Source: Candidatus Freyarchaeota archaeon
Lineage (GTDB): Archaea > Asgardarchaeota > Jordiarchaeia > Jordiarchaeales > Jordiarchaeaceae
NCBI GenBank assembly: GCA_030587365.1
Contig: JAUQZE010000013.1
Coordinates: forward strand, 1 to 58,626
Direction: 5' to 3'
Length of the DNA stretch: 58,626 nucleotides
Both the position numbers and the translations under genes were made by a program. Below, piece after piece: positions 36,625 through 46,852 of the stretch (positions are counted from its first letter, which is position 1; every line of letters starts with the position of its first letter). Under the pieces are notes generated by a model that saw nothing but the letters and a program-made list of their open reading frames with translations, made no database searches and was not told the DNA's origin.

Positions 36625-39600
36625 CTTTCAATCCTCGTTTCTGCGGAATTTTTTTTGCAATTAAAAATCCAAACTCTCTTCAACCAGGCGTTCAATCTCC
36701 TTTCAATCCGCGTTACTGCGGCACTTGTTTTGCAATTGACGTTCTCAATAATGATATTAGACAAGAAATAGTCTTTCAATCCGCGTTACTGCGGCACTTG
36801 TTTTGCAAGATAACAAAGAGAAGCTTTATGGTTCTTTCTTAACCATCTTTCAATCCGCGTTGCTGCGGAATTTCTTTTGCAAGGACCTTCAAGGAATTGA
36901 TTTTACAGTTTATCCTAAGAACTTTCAATCCGCGTTGCTGCGGAACTTGTTTTGCAAGAGGTGAGATAACTAGATAAGGAGGTGAAAAGGTTGGACTTTC
37001 AATCCGCGTTGCTGCGGAACTGCTTTTGCAAGGAATGGTTAACTAAGGTGCACATCTTCAAGATGGGAAACTTTCAATCCGCGTTGCTGCGGAACTTGTT
37101 TTGCAAGTATTTTCGAAAACGTTCCTGGTCATCCGGTATATCAAAACTTTCAATCCGCGTTGCTGCGGAACTTGTTTTGCAAGATAAATTACAGAGGCCT
37201 GAGTATATATTCAGACACCAGACTTTCAATCCGCGTTGCTGCGGAACTTGTTTTGCAAGTAGCCAGAGCCCTCAGAATTGATACAAAAATTGTCAAACTT
37301 TCAATCCGCGTTACTGCGGAACTGCTTTTGCAAGTGGCTCTTGGCTTTGCAATGATGTTTTACGGGGATATCACTTTCAATCCGCGTTACTGCGGAACTG
37401 CTTTTGCAAGAAGTTGGTGAAAGTGTAAAAAACTTTCACTAGGAACTTTCAATCCGCGTTACTGCGGAACTGCTTTTGCAAGAGGGATACTGGACCTCGA
37501 GAGACCGAGATACGAGGAGCTTTCAATCCGCGTTACTGCGGAACTGCTTTTGCAAGCTACCAGACAATTATTGGAACATAGATGAATTATTCATAACTTT
37601 CAATCCGCGTTACTGCGGAACTGCTTTTGCAAGCAGCCGCGGCGGAACTATCAAGTTGCGGGCTGGTGGACTTTCAATCCGCGTTACTGCGGAACTGCTT
37701 TTGCAAGCAGAATATCTTCAAAAATATCAACCACAAGAAGAACTCTTTCAATCCGCGTTACTGCGGAACTGCTTTTGCAAGTTTTGGATTCCAAACTTTT
37801 GTATCTTCCACTATTGTGCCTTTCAATCCGCGTTACTGCGGAACTGCTTTTGCAAGTTATTATTACAGATAATATAGTGGCATATAATCTTCAGCTTTCA
37901 ATCCGCGTTACTGCGGAACTGCTTTTGCAAGCCAACATCAATGAAGCCAGTAAAACTAATAAAAAAGGACTTTCAATCCGCGTTACTGCGGAACTGCTTT
38001 TGCAAGGGGTATAGACAAAATGTCAGAGGACTTAGAAAAACTTACTTTCAATCCGCGTTACTGCGGAACTGCTTTTGCAAGCAGAATATACTGAGGCTAA
38101 ATGTCCAAAATGTGGTTATCTTTCAATCCGCGTTACTGCGGAACTGCTTTTGCAAGTAGCTTTCAAGAAAATGTATCCTAAGCTTTGGTGGAGAACTTTC
38201 AATCCGCGTTACTGCGGAACTGCTTTTGCAAGACAAAGGAGGAAAAATTGAATATGGCAGTCATAGAAATCTTTCAATCCGCGTTACTGCGGAACTGCTT
38301 TTGCAAGCTAAACTTTTTTCCTTCATAATATCTTCCACAGATATCTTTCAATCCGCGTTACTGCGGAACTGCTTTTGCAAGTTATCTTTTAACTATCTTA
38401 AAAAGAGAAACGGCAAATTACTTTCAATCCGCGTTACTGCGGAACTGCTTTTGCAAGGTTATGTGGTTACCTTTTGTGGGTGGAGGGATAAGTTTCTTTC
38501 AATCCGCGTTACTGCGGAACTGCTTTTGCAAGCCATGAGTTCTTCATGGTCAAATCCTTCCTGATGACTTTCAATCCGCGTTACTGCGGAACTGCTTTTG
38601 CAAGCACCGGGAGCAAGCCAGAGCCAATTGTAAAGCGTGGTACTTTCAATCCGCGTTACTGCGGAACTGCTTTTGCAAGTTGAGCTTGTTAAAACCTTGA
38701 AAGTAGGAGAATAAAAAACTTTCAATCCGCGTTACTGCGGAACTGCTTTTGCAAGTTGAGCTTGTTAAAACCTTGAAAGTAGGAGAATAAAAAACTTTCA
38801 ATCCGCGTTACTGCGGAACTGCTTTTGCAAGCAAATACTTCCGCCCGGATCCTCGTACCAAAGACGTGCTTTCAATCCGCGTTACTGCGGAACTGCTTTT
38901 GCAAGATATTCACTGTTTTATGGGAACAGGAGTAAAAATTATGCTTTCAATCCGCGTTGCTGCGGAACTGCTTTTGCAAGGGATATTGTTACCGCAAGAA
39001 TAAGGAACGCGGACATATCTTTCAATCCGCGTTACTGCGGAACTGCTTTTGCAAGAAGAATGGCGGAGAGAGGAGATATGATTGTCATCCGAACCTTTCA
39101 ATCCGCGTTACTGCGGAACTGCTTTTGCAAGATCCATGTAAAGAAGGGAGAAAGTTTCAACTGGGACTTTCAATCCGCGTTACTGCGGAACTGCTTTTGC
39201 AAGCTGGTCTACTCTATGATCCACTTGTCTGAGAATCAGGCTTTCAATCCGCGTTACTGCGGAACTGCTTTTGCAAGAAATTAATCGAAGGATTGGCGGA
39301 AAAATGCATATTGTTCTTTCAATCCGCGTTACTGCGGAACTGCTTTTGCAAGTAGAGAATGGTTAAGAAAAGAAGAAAATTGACAAAAGCCTTTCAATCC
39401 GCGTTACTGCGGAACTGCTTTTGCAAGTATTTTAATTGGAGACCTATTATCTTTAGGCTCCCGAACTTTCAATCCGCGTTACTGCGGAACTGCTTTTGCA
39501 AGATTAAGGAAGAACGATGTGAGATTGACACTTGAAGAGGCTTTCAATCCGCGTTACTGCGGAACTGCTTTTGCAAGGAGATGACAAAGTTGGGTTTCCC

Positions 39601-41672
39601 AATAAAATACCGGGCTTTCAATCCGCGTTACTGCGGAACTGCTTTTGCAAGTCCACAAGCTATGTATTATGCTTTAAAAGAGAGGGGGCTTTCAATCCGC
39701 GTTACTGCGGAACTGCTTTTGCAAGTCGTAGGGCGGTTCGGGTTTCGCTTCACCCTTTGGGGCTTTCAATCCGCGTTACTGCGGAACTGCTTTTGCAAGC
39801 ATATAAAGGCTTTTAATGTGCCTGTGGAAATAGCAACTTTCAATCCGCGTTACTGCGGAACTGCTTTTGCAAGATGAAGAGTTTAACGCCTTCTAGTGGT
39901 ACTGGTATAAACTTTCAATCCGCGTTACTGCGGAACTGCTTTTGCAAGAAAAAGAGAACCGTCTACACTCGGGGAAAAGGACACTTCTTTCAATCCGCGT
40001 TACTGCGGAACTGCTTTTGCAAGATACCATAGTTTTCCATAGAGATATACAAAAATTATAGCCTTTCAATCCGCGTTACTGCGGAACTGCTTTTGCAAGT
40101 TCATGATAAAGTCGTGGAAGAGCAGCAGCGAGGAGGAACTTTCAATCCGCGTTACTGCGGAACTGCTTTTGCAAGATGCTACAAGCAGAAATAGAGCGGT
40201 TAAAACACAGAATCTTTCAATCCGCGTTACTGCGGAACTGCTTTTGCAAGAAAGGAATCATTTTCCCCCAGAGCGAGAAGAAACATATCTTTCAATCCGC
40301 GTTACTGCGGAACTGCTTTTGCAAGTACTGGAGGACTGCGGATATATCGGCATGGGTGAGGCTTTCAATCCGCGTTACTGCGGAACTGCTTTTGCAAGCT
40401 CTTGCCGATTTCATAGTAAACGGTTTGGTGAGGTGGGCTTTCAATCCGCGTTACTGCGGAACTGCTTTTGCAAGTAATGGATGTTATGGAAGTTATGGAA
40501 GACTTCGCTGAACTTTCAATCCGCGTTACTGCGGAACTGCTTTTGCAAGAAGTGGGTTATCAATACTATCAGGAATTCTGGTTTAAGCTTTCAATCCGCG
40601 TTACTGCGGAACTGCTTTTGCAAGTTGGATCAGGCCTCTCTAGTGAATTATAAAGAGAAAACTTTCAATCCGCGTTACTGCGGAACTGCTTTTGCAAGGC
40701 TCAGGAGCATCACGTACTTGCTCTTCGTGGTCCGGTCTTTCAATCCGCGTTACTGCGGAACTGCTTTTGCAAGCGATTCGAACGACTGTCAGCCGACCGA
40801 GAATCGGCGACTTTCAATCCGCGTTACTGCGGAACTGCTTTTGCAAGGTAGGATTGAGAATATGGCGAAAGACAAGACCGAGCAAACTTTCAATCCGCGT
40901 TACTGCGGAACTGCTTTTGCAAGAACCAAATTCAAAACCGTAAGCCTATCCCGCGCCCAAATCTTTCAATCCGCGTTACTGCGGAACTGCTTTTGCAAGA
41001 GAGTACTTTCCGCCCTACTGGGATATCACCTCAAACCTTTCAATCCGCGTTACTGCGGAACTGCTTTTGCAAGTTAGACAAATTAAGCCCAGAGGAGCGG
41101 GCAAGGCTCCTCTTTCAATCCGCGTTACTGCGGAACTGCTTTTGCAAGTCCCAGAATCGCGTTAGGTGGCCAAAAAACATGTTGATCTTTCAATCCGCGT
41201 TACTGCGGAACTGCTTTTGCAAGCTTGGAGATCTGGGGGGTGGTCTGTAAGGCTGGTTGGGCTTTCAATCCGCGTTACTGCGGAACTGCTTTTGCAAGCA
41301 ACACCAAGCATGCCGCAACCAAAGCCTTTTTAATGCCTTTCAATCCGCGTTACTGCGGAACTGCTTTTGCAAGGCGGGGATGTTCTCAGCAATACTCTAC
41401 AAGGGAATAGACTTTCAATCCGCGTTACTGCGGAACTGCTTTTGCAAGTATTATTAGTTCGTCGGTTTCGGTGTCATGTTTTACAACTTTCAATCCGCGT
41501 TACTGCGGAACTGCTTTTGCAAGATAGTTTCGGCGAGGGTTTCTGTGTCCTGGTACTGTTCTTTCAATCCGCGTTACTGCGGAACTGCTTTTGCAAGGGA
41601 ATCATGACCCATGAAACCTACCAGAAAGTATTGAACTTTCAATCCGCGTTACTGCGGAACTGCTTTTGCAAG
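36625..41672 (-). CRISPR. Main CRISPR array B: 68 repeats, 67 spacers
   Basis: Sixty-eight 37-nt repeats were counted from 36625 to 41636. The consensus begins CTTTCAATCCGCGTTACTGC and ends CTGCTTTTGCAAG; spacers are 35-40 nt. The complement ends in GCGGATTGAAAG, so transcription is on the minus strand with the leader on the right. The left end is degenerate (36625, 36700, 36773) and carries GTTGCTGC and ACTTGTTTTG variants up to about 37260, as expected for the oldest units. Further decayed repeat pieces are seen at 36540-36600. The spacers at 38680-38718 and 38756-38794 are identical, a recent unit duplication. Hairpin: CCGC and GCGG arms. Confidence 0.98.
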
Positions 41673-41743
41673 GGTTATACTATTTTACTTATTTTTTGTT
41701 TTGGAGGCTTATAAAGGCTTCTTTTCGGGGGGTTCACTCGAAC
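41673..41743 (-). promoter_or_regulatory. Leader of main array B
   Basis: On the minus strand: palindrome GTTCGAGTGAAC (41732-41743), AAGCCTTTATAAGCCTCCAA (TATA) and AATAAGTAAAATAGTATAACC, up to the first repeat. It matches the leaders at 29.3 and 44.3 kb almost base for base. The palindrome ends 59 bases from the first repeat. A second, imperfect GTTCGAGTAG lies at 41775. Confidence 0.85.
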
Positions 41744-43054
41744 ACTAGAAAAAATGATGATCCTTTATAAATGTGTTCGAGTAGCGGGGAAGGATTCTTA
41801 CGCCCCCTTTGGCTTTTCTGACTATATTTTATGTTTTCTCTGCATCGGTTCGACGTTGGGAAACCTGCTTCCAGCGTTCCGAATCCTAATATTCTTTTTT
41901 TCTTTTTTTGCGAAAAAATTTTTTGGAATAGTGGCTTTTTCGGGTTTTTTCTGTGCTCTTTTTGTTTTCGGGGGGTTATGAGCGCTTTTCACAGTTTTAG
42001 GTTCTCCTTAATTTCTGATGGAAGTGATGTGGTGTTCGGGTTTTATTTGTTTGTCTTTTTGTTTATATTTTTGTTATTTTGTCGATACTTTTTTATTTCT
42101 GAAGGAAAAATTTTGTTTTGGTTTTTTTGAAGTTTTGATTATTTGACTGTTTGGCCGTGGTGGTGTGTTTATACTCTGTTTGCGGTTACAACTGTATATA
42201 TTGGAAGTATGTTTTGGATTCGGTTATAGAGCGTGATTGGATGGGGCGGGCGGAATCAATCAATCTACTATGAATGACTGGCACTCGTTCTAAACTTCTG
42301 CTTGGAGGTTTCCGCGGAGAAGGGGGTCGTGTGAGTTCCTTAGCTTGTTTGATTTGTTCTTAGAATAGAATAGTGAGGTAATTCCGGGGGGTTCTAGATA
42401 TTAACTGTGTTTGAATAATGTTCAAATAAAGAATATATTTCCTCTGGGTTATGGTATATCCTAGGGCACGAAAAATGTGGGGGGGTTGGATGTTGCCTCG
42501 TGATAAAGTAAAAGACCTGCTGGATGGGTCGACAGAGGTTTATGTTAATAGTGGGGGGAAATAACAGATCGACGGGACCCGAATGCTAGGACAAAATTCA
42601 AGCCGCAAATGTGGTGGTAGTCTTTGCAGTGGTATGAGGCAAGTCCTGAGTGATTGAAGATGGAAATAAAGGCGGTTATCCAATCAAACATTCGAGCCAG
42701 AAGGATGGGCAAAAATCTGTAAACTGGTTGAGGAGATAGATAGATGAATAAGCTCAAACTTATAATTTGAGTTTTTAGGGCTTATTTTTCCACATAGACT
42801 ATTACAATACTTAGTTTTTAAAGGTGAAGAATAAAATGGCAGATGCTTTTCCAAAAGTGTGGATTTGATATTTAAATGGGGATTCTTTAATTTATACGAT
42901 TTGCAGAGATGACATTTTACTTTTTGCGGAACCGCTTTTTCCCACCGTCTCTCTCCGTAATGTTTTTTAACGTCGTCTATTTTTGTCGATCAGTTCACGA
43001 ATCTAGCCTATCTTTCTGGCTCTTAAGGTTGTCCTGATAAGATTACTATTTCTC
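41744..43054. other. Gene-poor region with decay products
   Basis: T-rich DNA at 41754-42130 gives hydrophobic plus-strand frames that I do not accept as genes. At 42413-42423 TTGAATAATGTTCAA is a variant of the regulon palindrome. At 42491 a 24-codon frame (MLPRDKVKDLLDGSTEVYVN) follows a G-rich ribosome site and stops; EPEGWAKICKLVEEIDR near 42690-42747 looks like the end of the same decayed gene. At about 42910-42945 GCGGTTCCGCAAAAAG (complement) resembles part of a family-B repeat. Confidence 0.4.
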
Positions 43055-43910
43055 CTATTTTTCTGCGTCTATTTCTTTAGCTATTTCGATAGCCTTGTCG
43101 AAATATCTTAAAGCTTCATTAAACCTGCCAAGCCCATGAAGTTTAGCGTATTTACTAAGCAGCCTACTAATTTTTTCATGAGGTTCCAAGTCTGAAAACG
43201 GAACATTCTTTCTTCTCGCCTCTTCGACAGCATGGCAGGAGTCATCCGACTTGGCGATGAGCCTCTTCTGAAACCGTAAAATATCAAAGATTATTTTTCT
43301 TTGGCTTTTTCTTCAATCCCTCCTCACAGATTCTGAGAGCCGACTCAAACCGACCTGCACGCCTTGGCAAGTCAACCATCAAAGCCTCCTCAACGCCGAC
43401 CTCCTCAGCAAAACTCTGATCATTTTCCCTAGCCTTCTGGAATAAGGTTGCCGCTCTGATGCGACACTTTTTAGCGGCGTTTGTAAATCGTTCGATACTA
43501 CCATTTTTTGAGGCTTCTTTTAGAGCGGAGGAGCCGGCATCATCACACGCCCAGGCGGCGTAAACGCTGGACCATCCTGCACCTGCGTAATTGTCAACGC
43601 TTTCCAGAATCAGCGAGAAACAGAGAAACTTGTTCGCCAGTTTAGGAAATTCCGGGTTATTGAGTTGTTGCTGATAAGTATTGCCGCGGACCACTTCGGA
43701 CGCTTTTTCAATCCGTTTGGATATATCTGAGACACAGTAGCCGCACGACGGGCAGGTCTCTATCCAGAGATTGATGGTAGACCGTTCCATTTCAGGTGGC
43801 CTCATGTCCAAGTCCAGAGATCCAAAGGCGTTTGTCGAAGTAAATATCCTCTGCGTACTTTCCTCCCGACACAGGGCACACTTCTTCTCTACCTCTGAAA
43901 ATTTTGTCAT
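43055..43910 (-). pseudogene. DUF2225-like zinc and TPR protein with a late frameshift
   Basis: The frame from 43910 encodes 208 residues: CALCREESTQ and ETCPSCGYCVSD give a zinc site of DUF2225 type, and the C-terminal part is helical (ESALRICEEGLKKK). Directly after its stop at 43284 another frame continues the protein: IAKSDDSCHAVEEARRKN, LGRFNEALRYFDKAIEIAKE, ending at 43055. One missing A in an A-run near 43290 explains the break. The rejoined protein would have about 280 residues with TPR-like helices at its end. Function of the family is unknown. The zinc-ribbon gene at 44002 lies upstream in the same direction. Confidence 0.6.
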
Positions 43911-44001
43911 ATTTATTTAATCCCCCTTAAAGGCGATTCCATAGGTTAAGACCGGATCTTGGATATCTATACCACCTTCGCTATCTTATTTTTTCCCAGC
44001 C

Positions 44002-44223
44002 CTATTCTGGAGGGGCGATGTTGGAGCCGCAGTAGACGCAGTAGTTCGCGTTTTCGCTGTTTCTTCTCCCACAGTAGGGACATATCTTGAAACTTATTAG
44101 GATACACGTCCTTTCTCCTACTTTCTCCTGGGAGTTGTATACGCCGCTGGTCACTTGTTCTGAGATTTGTAGTAGTTCTTCTACCAGGTTTTGAATGCTG
44201 GCGGCGGGTGACCAGTTTTTCAT
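44002..44223 (-). CDS. Small zinc-ribbon protein
   Basis: A 73-residue protein with a helical start (MKNWSPAASIQNLVEELLQ) and a C-terminal four-cysteine ribbon, ICPYCGRRNSENANYCVYCG. Such ribbons are frequent in archaeal adaptor proteins. The start is 29 bp from the palindrome GTTCAAGTGAAC of the adjoining leader, so both may share control. No clear ribosome binding site is visible. Confidence 0.5.
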   Translation of the reverse strand: MKNWSPAASIQNLVEELLQISEQVTSGVYNSQEKVGERTCILISFKICPYCGRRNSENANYCVYCGSNIAPPE

Positions 44224-44251
44224 GGATTGTAATGGGATAAATTTTTTGTGT

Positions 44252-44321
44252 GTTCAAGTGAACTCCTCGGAAAGAAGGCTTTATAAGACTCCAAAACAAA
44301 AAATAGTAAAATAATATAACC
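44252..44321 (+). promoter_or_regulatory. Family-B leader with palindrome GTTCAAGTGAAC
   Basis: Palindrome at 44252-44263; GGCTTTATAAGACTCCAAAA and AATAGTAAAATAATATAACC follow up to the repeat at 44322. Same spacing (58 bases between palindrome end and repeat) and sequence as the 29.3-kb and 41.7-kb leaders. Confidence 0.8.
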
Positions 44322-44435
44322 CTTGCAAAAGAAGTCCCGCAGTAACGCGGATTGAAAGTTCATTTCCTTCTTTGCCTTACATTTTACGCAATATCCAGCT
44401 TGCAAAACAAGTTCCGCAGTAACGCGGATTGAAAG
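44322..44435 (+). CRISPR. Mini CRISPR array, family B: 2 repeats, 1 spacer
   Basis: Repeats of 37 nt at 44322 (variant AAGAAGTCCCGCAG) and 44399, with a 40-nt spacer. The leader is on the left. This array has the minimal form that could start a new locus. Confidence 0.9.
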
Positions 44436-44760
44436 ATTAATAGTACGTGACAAAACCGTTGAAGAATGGGCGAATTCTGACCAATTAGGTTTGATGCAAC
44501 AAGTTGGAGTGATTCCAAAACGGCGATAAAATAGTTAGAGCGTGATATGAAAATGTAGAGGGTGCTTATTTTTATTTTTTAATCTTGAAAATAAGTGTAT
44601 GTTTTGATTCGTTTGTTTTGGGGAGAAGTTTTTATAGTTCGTTGTGTAACTTTTAGTATGGTTTCAGTGTCTGGTAGGCAGGCTGCGGTTCGGGTTGGCT
44701 GTTTTGACTGTTTAGGGTTTAGTGGTGTTGGCTTCTGTTTTTGGAGCGGTGGTCTTGTTG

Positions 44761-45153
44761 ATGAGTATTATTGATAGAGTCAGAGAGCGTTTGGAAGAGA
44801 ATGATAATGTTGTCTTCGCCTATGTTTATGGATCCTACGCTAGGGGGAGAGTTACTAGGTTTAGCGACTTGGATATAGCTGTTTTTTTAAGGGATAGTGG
44901 TCATGAGGGGTTTATGGAGCTGCTTGCCGAGTTGCCTGTGGATGTGGATGTTGAGTTTGATGTTAGAGTGTTGAATGATGCTGCTCCGCTATTCAGATAC
45001 AATGTTGTCAGGGAGGGAAAACTGTTATCCGTCAAGGATAAAAAGATTCATGAGACCTTTGTTTATGACACCCTTGTCTTGGCGCTGGAGTTGAGAGAGA
45101 CTCTCAACAGTATGAGGGAGGAGAGGTTGAGGAGGGTCTTGGATGCTCTTTGA
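44761..45153 (+). CDS. MNT-type nucleotidyltransferase (antitoxin of a HEPN-MNT pair)
   Basis: A protein of about 130 residues starting MSIIDRVRERLEEND. VYGSYARGRVTRFSDLDIAV is the G-S-x-A-R-G...D-x-D nucleotidyltransferase motif; the third acidic residue may be in VDVEFDVRV. In known pairs MNT proteins modify and silence the HEPN toxin by AMPylation. It overlaps the HEPN frame by 11 bases. A TATA-like TTTTTATAG lies at about 44628. ATG 44761 fits the family start better than the upstream GTG at 44722. Confidence 0.82.
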   Translation: MSIIDRVRERLEENDNVVFAYVYGSYARGRVTRFSDLDIAVFLRDSGHEGFMELLAELPVDVDVEFDVRVLNDAAPLFRYNVVREGKLLSVKDKKIHETFVYDTLVLALELRETLNSMREERLRRVLDAL

Positions 45154-45560
45154 AACGGTTGCCGACGCTGTTAAGGTCTTGGAAGAACTCAGAGAGAAGA
45201 GCGTGGAAGAAATAGCGGGAGACACCATTTTGCTCGGAGGCGTCCTGTGGTATCTTTACTTGGCTGTACAGGGCTGCATAGACATAGCCCTCAAAACGAT
45301 CTCGAAGCTAACTCTTAGGGCACCTGAAAGCTACGCCGACGCGTTTAGTCCTCAGAGAGGAAGGGCTGATACCGGAGGAGCTAGCCAAGAGTCTCATTGC
45401 CATGGCCCGTTTTAGACACGTTTTAGCGCACGTATACACCAAGCTTGACTTGAACTTGGTATATGGTATGCTACACCACGACCTTGAGGAAATTAAAGAG
45501 TTCTTGAGGGTTCTAGCTGCGAAACTCCAAGAAAGAAACATAGAGATGAGCGAATTCTAA
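45143..45560 (+). pseudogene. HEPN (DUF86-like) toxin gene with frameshift
   Basis: The first frame gives LGGVLWYLYLAVQGCIDIAL and ESYADAF, then shifts. The continuation in another frame is LVLREEGLIPEELAKSLIAM and RFRHVLAHVYTKLDL (HEPN R-x4-H with H-x-Y), ending at 45560. A change in the T-run near 45343-45345 explains the break. The rejoined product has about 138 residues, normal for the family. The toxin is probably inactive while its MNT partner is intact. Confidence 0.75.
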
Positions 45561-45650
45561 CCAGTTAAAGCACAGCCCTATCGCTTTATTTAGACGTACT
45601 ACTGTCACCTAAACACAAGGGATTATGTCTGCAAAGTTTTCACTACCATT

Positions 45651-45687
45651 CTCGCAAAAGCAGTTCCTCAGTATCGAGGATTGCATC
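45651..45687 (+). repeat. Solitary family-B repeat with altered but paired stem
   Basis: CTCGCAAAAGCAGTTCCTCA, then GTATCGAGGATTGCATCAG. Relative to the array the stem CCGC/GCGG has become CCTC/GAGG, keeping pairing. No partner repeat lies at spacer distance. HicB starts about 100 bp downstream. Confidence 0.65.
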
Positions 45688-45734
45688 AGTGTGTTTTCGT
45701 GTCCATTGTGCGGATATACGAATTCTACGTGATA

Positions 45735-45792
45735 ATATTTTTATGCAGATGTGATGTTATTTACGCAGATGTGATTTTGGAGTGTGGTGTAG
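45735..45792 (+). promoter_or_regulatory. hicB promoter with direct repeats
   Basis: A TATA-like ATATTTTTATG (about 45735-45744) is followed by two copies of GCAGATGTGAT at 45745 and 45765, 20 bp apart, about two helical turns. This suits an operator bound on one face of DNA, perhaps by HicB itself. Confidence 0.45.
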
Positions 45793-45972
45793 TTGCAGAA
45801 ACTTGTTTTCGCCGTTGTTGAGAGGGATGAGGACGGCTACCTCGTAGCTTCGGTTCCAGAGCTGTCTGGTTGCCATACCCAAGCAAGAACTCTGGACGAG
45901 TTGATGCTGAGGGCGAAAGAGGCCATCGAACTCTACATCGAGGCGGAAAGTAAAATAGTTGAGGAAATTTAA
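45793..45972 (+). CDS. hicB: HicB-family antitoxin
   Basis: A 59-residue protein from TTG at 45793: MQKLVFAVVERDEDGYLVAS, VPELSGCHTQARTLDELML, KEAIELYIEAE. This is the partial RNase-H-like fold of HicB/UPF0150. It lacks a separate DNA-binding tail, as in many archaeal HicB proteins. The partner HicA downstream is broken. Confidence 0.8.
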   Translation: MQKLVFAVVERDEDGYLVASVPELSGCHTQARTLDELMLRAKEAIELYIEAESKIVEEI

Positions 45973-46021
45973 AAGTGAGAACTGGTTGGAATCCAGTTTA
46001 TAGCGGTTATCGAAAATAAGC

Positions 46022-46234
46022 CTTAAACCCCTACCCGCAGAAAAAATAATCCACGCCCTTAAAAAAAGTAGGATTCGAAATCGTAAGGCAGAAGGAAAGC
46101 CACGCTATCCTAAAAAACCCAGAAGGAAGAATCACGTTATCCCCCTCCATAAGGGTGAAGAAATAGGCAGAGGACTTCTTAAAATTATTAAAGACGCTGG
46201 CGAAGGCATGATAAATGCGGCTGAAAAGCCTTAA
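46022..46234 (+). pseudogene. hicA: HicA-type toxin remnant with frameshifts
   Basis: Pieces of a HicA protein appear in three frames: KPLPAEKIIHALKK, then VGFEIVRQKESHAILKNPEG, then VIPLHKGEEIGRGLLKIIKD ending at 46234. The family's catalytic His lies in the SHAIL segment. At least two single-base shifts break it, and no good start codon is seen. Confidence 0.7.
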
Positions 46235-46259
46235 AAATGGCAGGAGGGAAAATAAACTT

Positions 46260-46508
46260 ATGATTTCAATAAGACGCGAAGTTTGCGACGAAATTGTGAG
46301 AAGACTTCACAGCGAGTTCGAATACTACAAGACAGTTGCAGGCAGGTTTAAGAAAAAATATGGGCGCTCCTTAGACGAATTGGAGAAAAGGATTGAGAGG
46401 GAAGGTGTTCCCCCAAACAATCACGAGATATGGGAAGACAGCATAGAGTGGAGAAACGCTACGGAAGAAATTGAAAAACTAAGAAAACTCATAGATGAGC
46501 TGAAATGA
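46260..46508 (+). CDS. Putative antitoxin partner of the TumE/DUF6516-like gene
   Basis: An 82-residue protein starting MISIRREVCDEIVRRLHSEF, helical and charged, with WEDSIEWRNATEEIEKLRKL at its end. AGGAGGG lies about 11 nt upstream. It overlaps the next gene by four bases, as antitoxin-toxin pairs usually do. Confidence 0.6.
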   Translation: MISIRREVCDEIVRRLHSEFEYYKTVAGRFKKKYGRSLDELEKRIEREGVPPNNHEIWEDSIEWRNATEEIEKLRKLIDELK

Positions 46509-46852
46509 GTACGGAAGCGCTTAGAGAAATTGCCCGAAGATTAGTATACTACACAATTGTAACGCGTGTTGAATTTTTAAGAACCAAAGTCAGAGCGTAC
46601 ATAATTGGTGAATACATTCTTGACGTGTATTACAACCAAACTCTCGGAAAGTACAGCTACACACTGATTAAGGAAAACAAGCGAATAATAGGCTGGGACA
46701 ACGCGCCACACCACATATCCATAAAATCATATCCCCACCATTTCCACGATGCCGACGGAAAAATTATGAAATCCCAATTATCGGGAGACCCCTTAAAAGA
46801 CCTGGACATAATCATGAGGGCGATAAAGAAATTCTCTAAGTTGCGGAAATGA
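46505..46852 (+). CDS. TumE/DUF6516-like putative toxin
   Basis: A 115-residue protein. YILDVYYNQTLGKYSYTLIK, RIIGWDNAPHHISIKSYPHH and FHDADGKI follow the pattern of DUF6516 (TumE-like) proteins, with conserved His-rich segments. In that family the protein is the toxic partner. The pair is intact, unlike the two neighbouring toxin loci. Confidence 0.65.
   Translation: MSTEALREIARRLVYYTIVTRVEFLRTKVRAYIIGEYILDVYYNQTLGKYSYTLIKENKRIIGWDNAPHHISIKSYPHHFHDADGKIMKSQLSGDPLKDLDIIMRAIKKFSKLRK

Noticed and set aside
36640..41714. Long open frames through the main CRISPR array with repeated FQSALLRNCFCK or LSIRVTAELLLQ
   Set aside because: They are translations of the 37-nt repeat; the length of repeat plus spacer leaves them open by chance.
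41754..42130. Two overlapping hydrophobic frames suggesting a membrane protein
   Set aside because: The strand is very T-rich, so phenylalanine-rich frames are expected; there is no ribosome site or conserved feature.
42900..42950. A further family-B repeat on the plus strand
   Set aside because: Only about 16 bases around GCGGTTCCGC match; the conserved ATTGAAAG end is missing.
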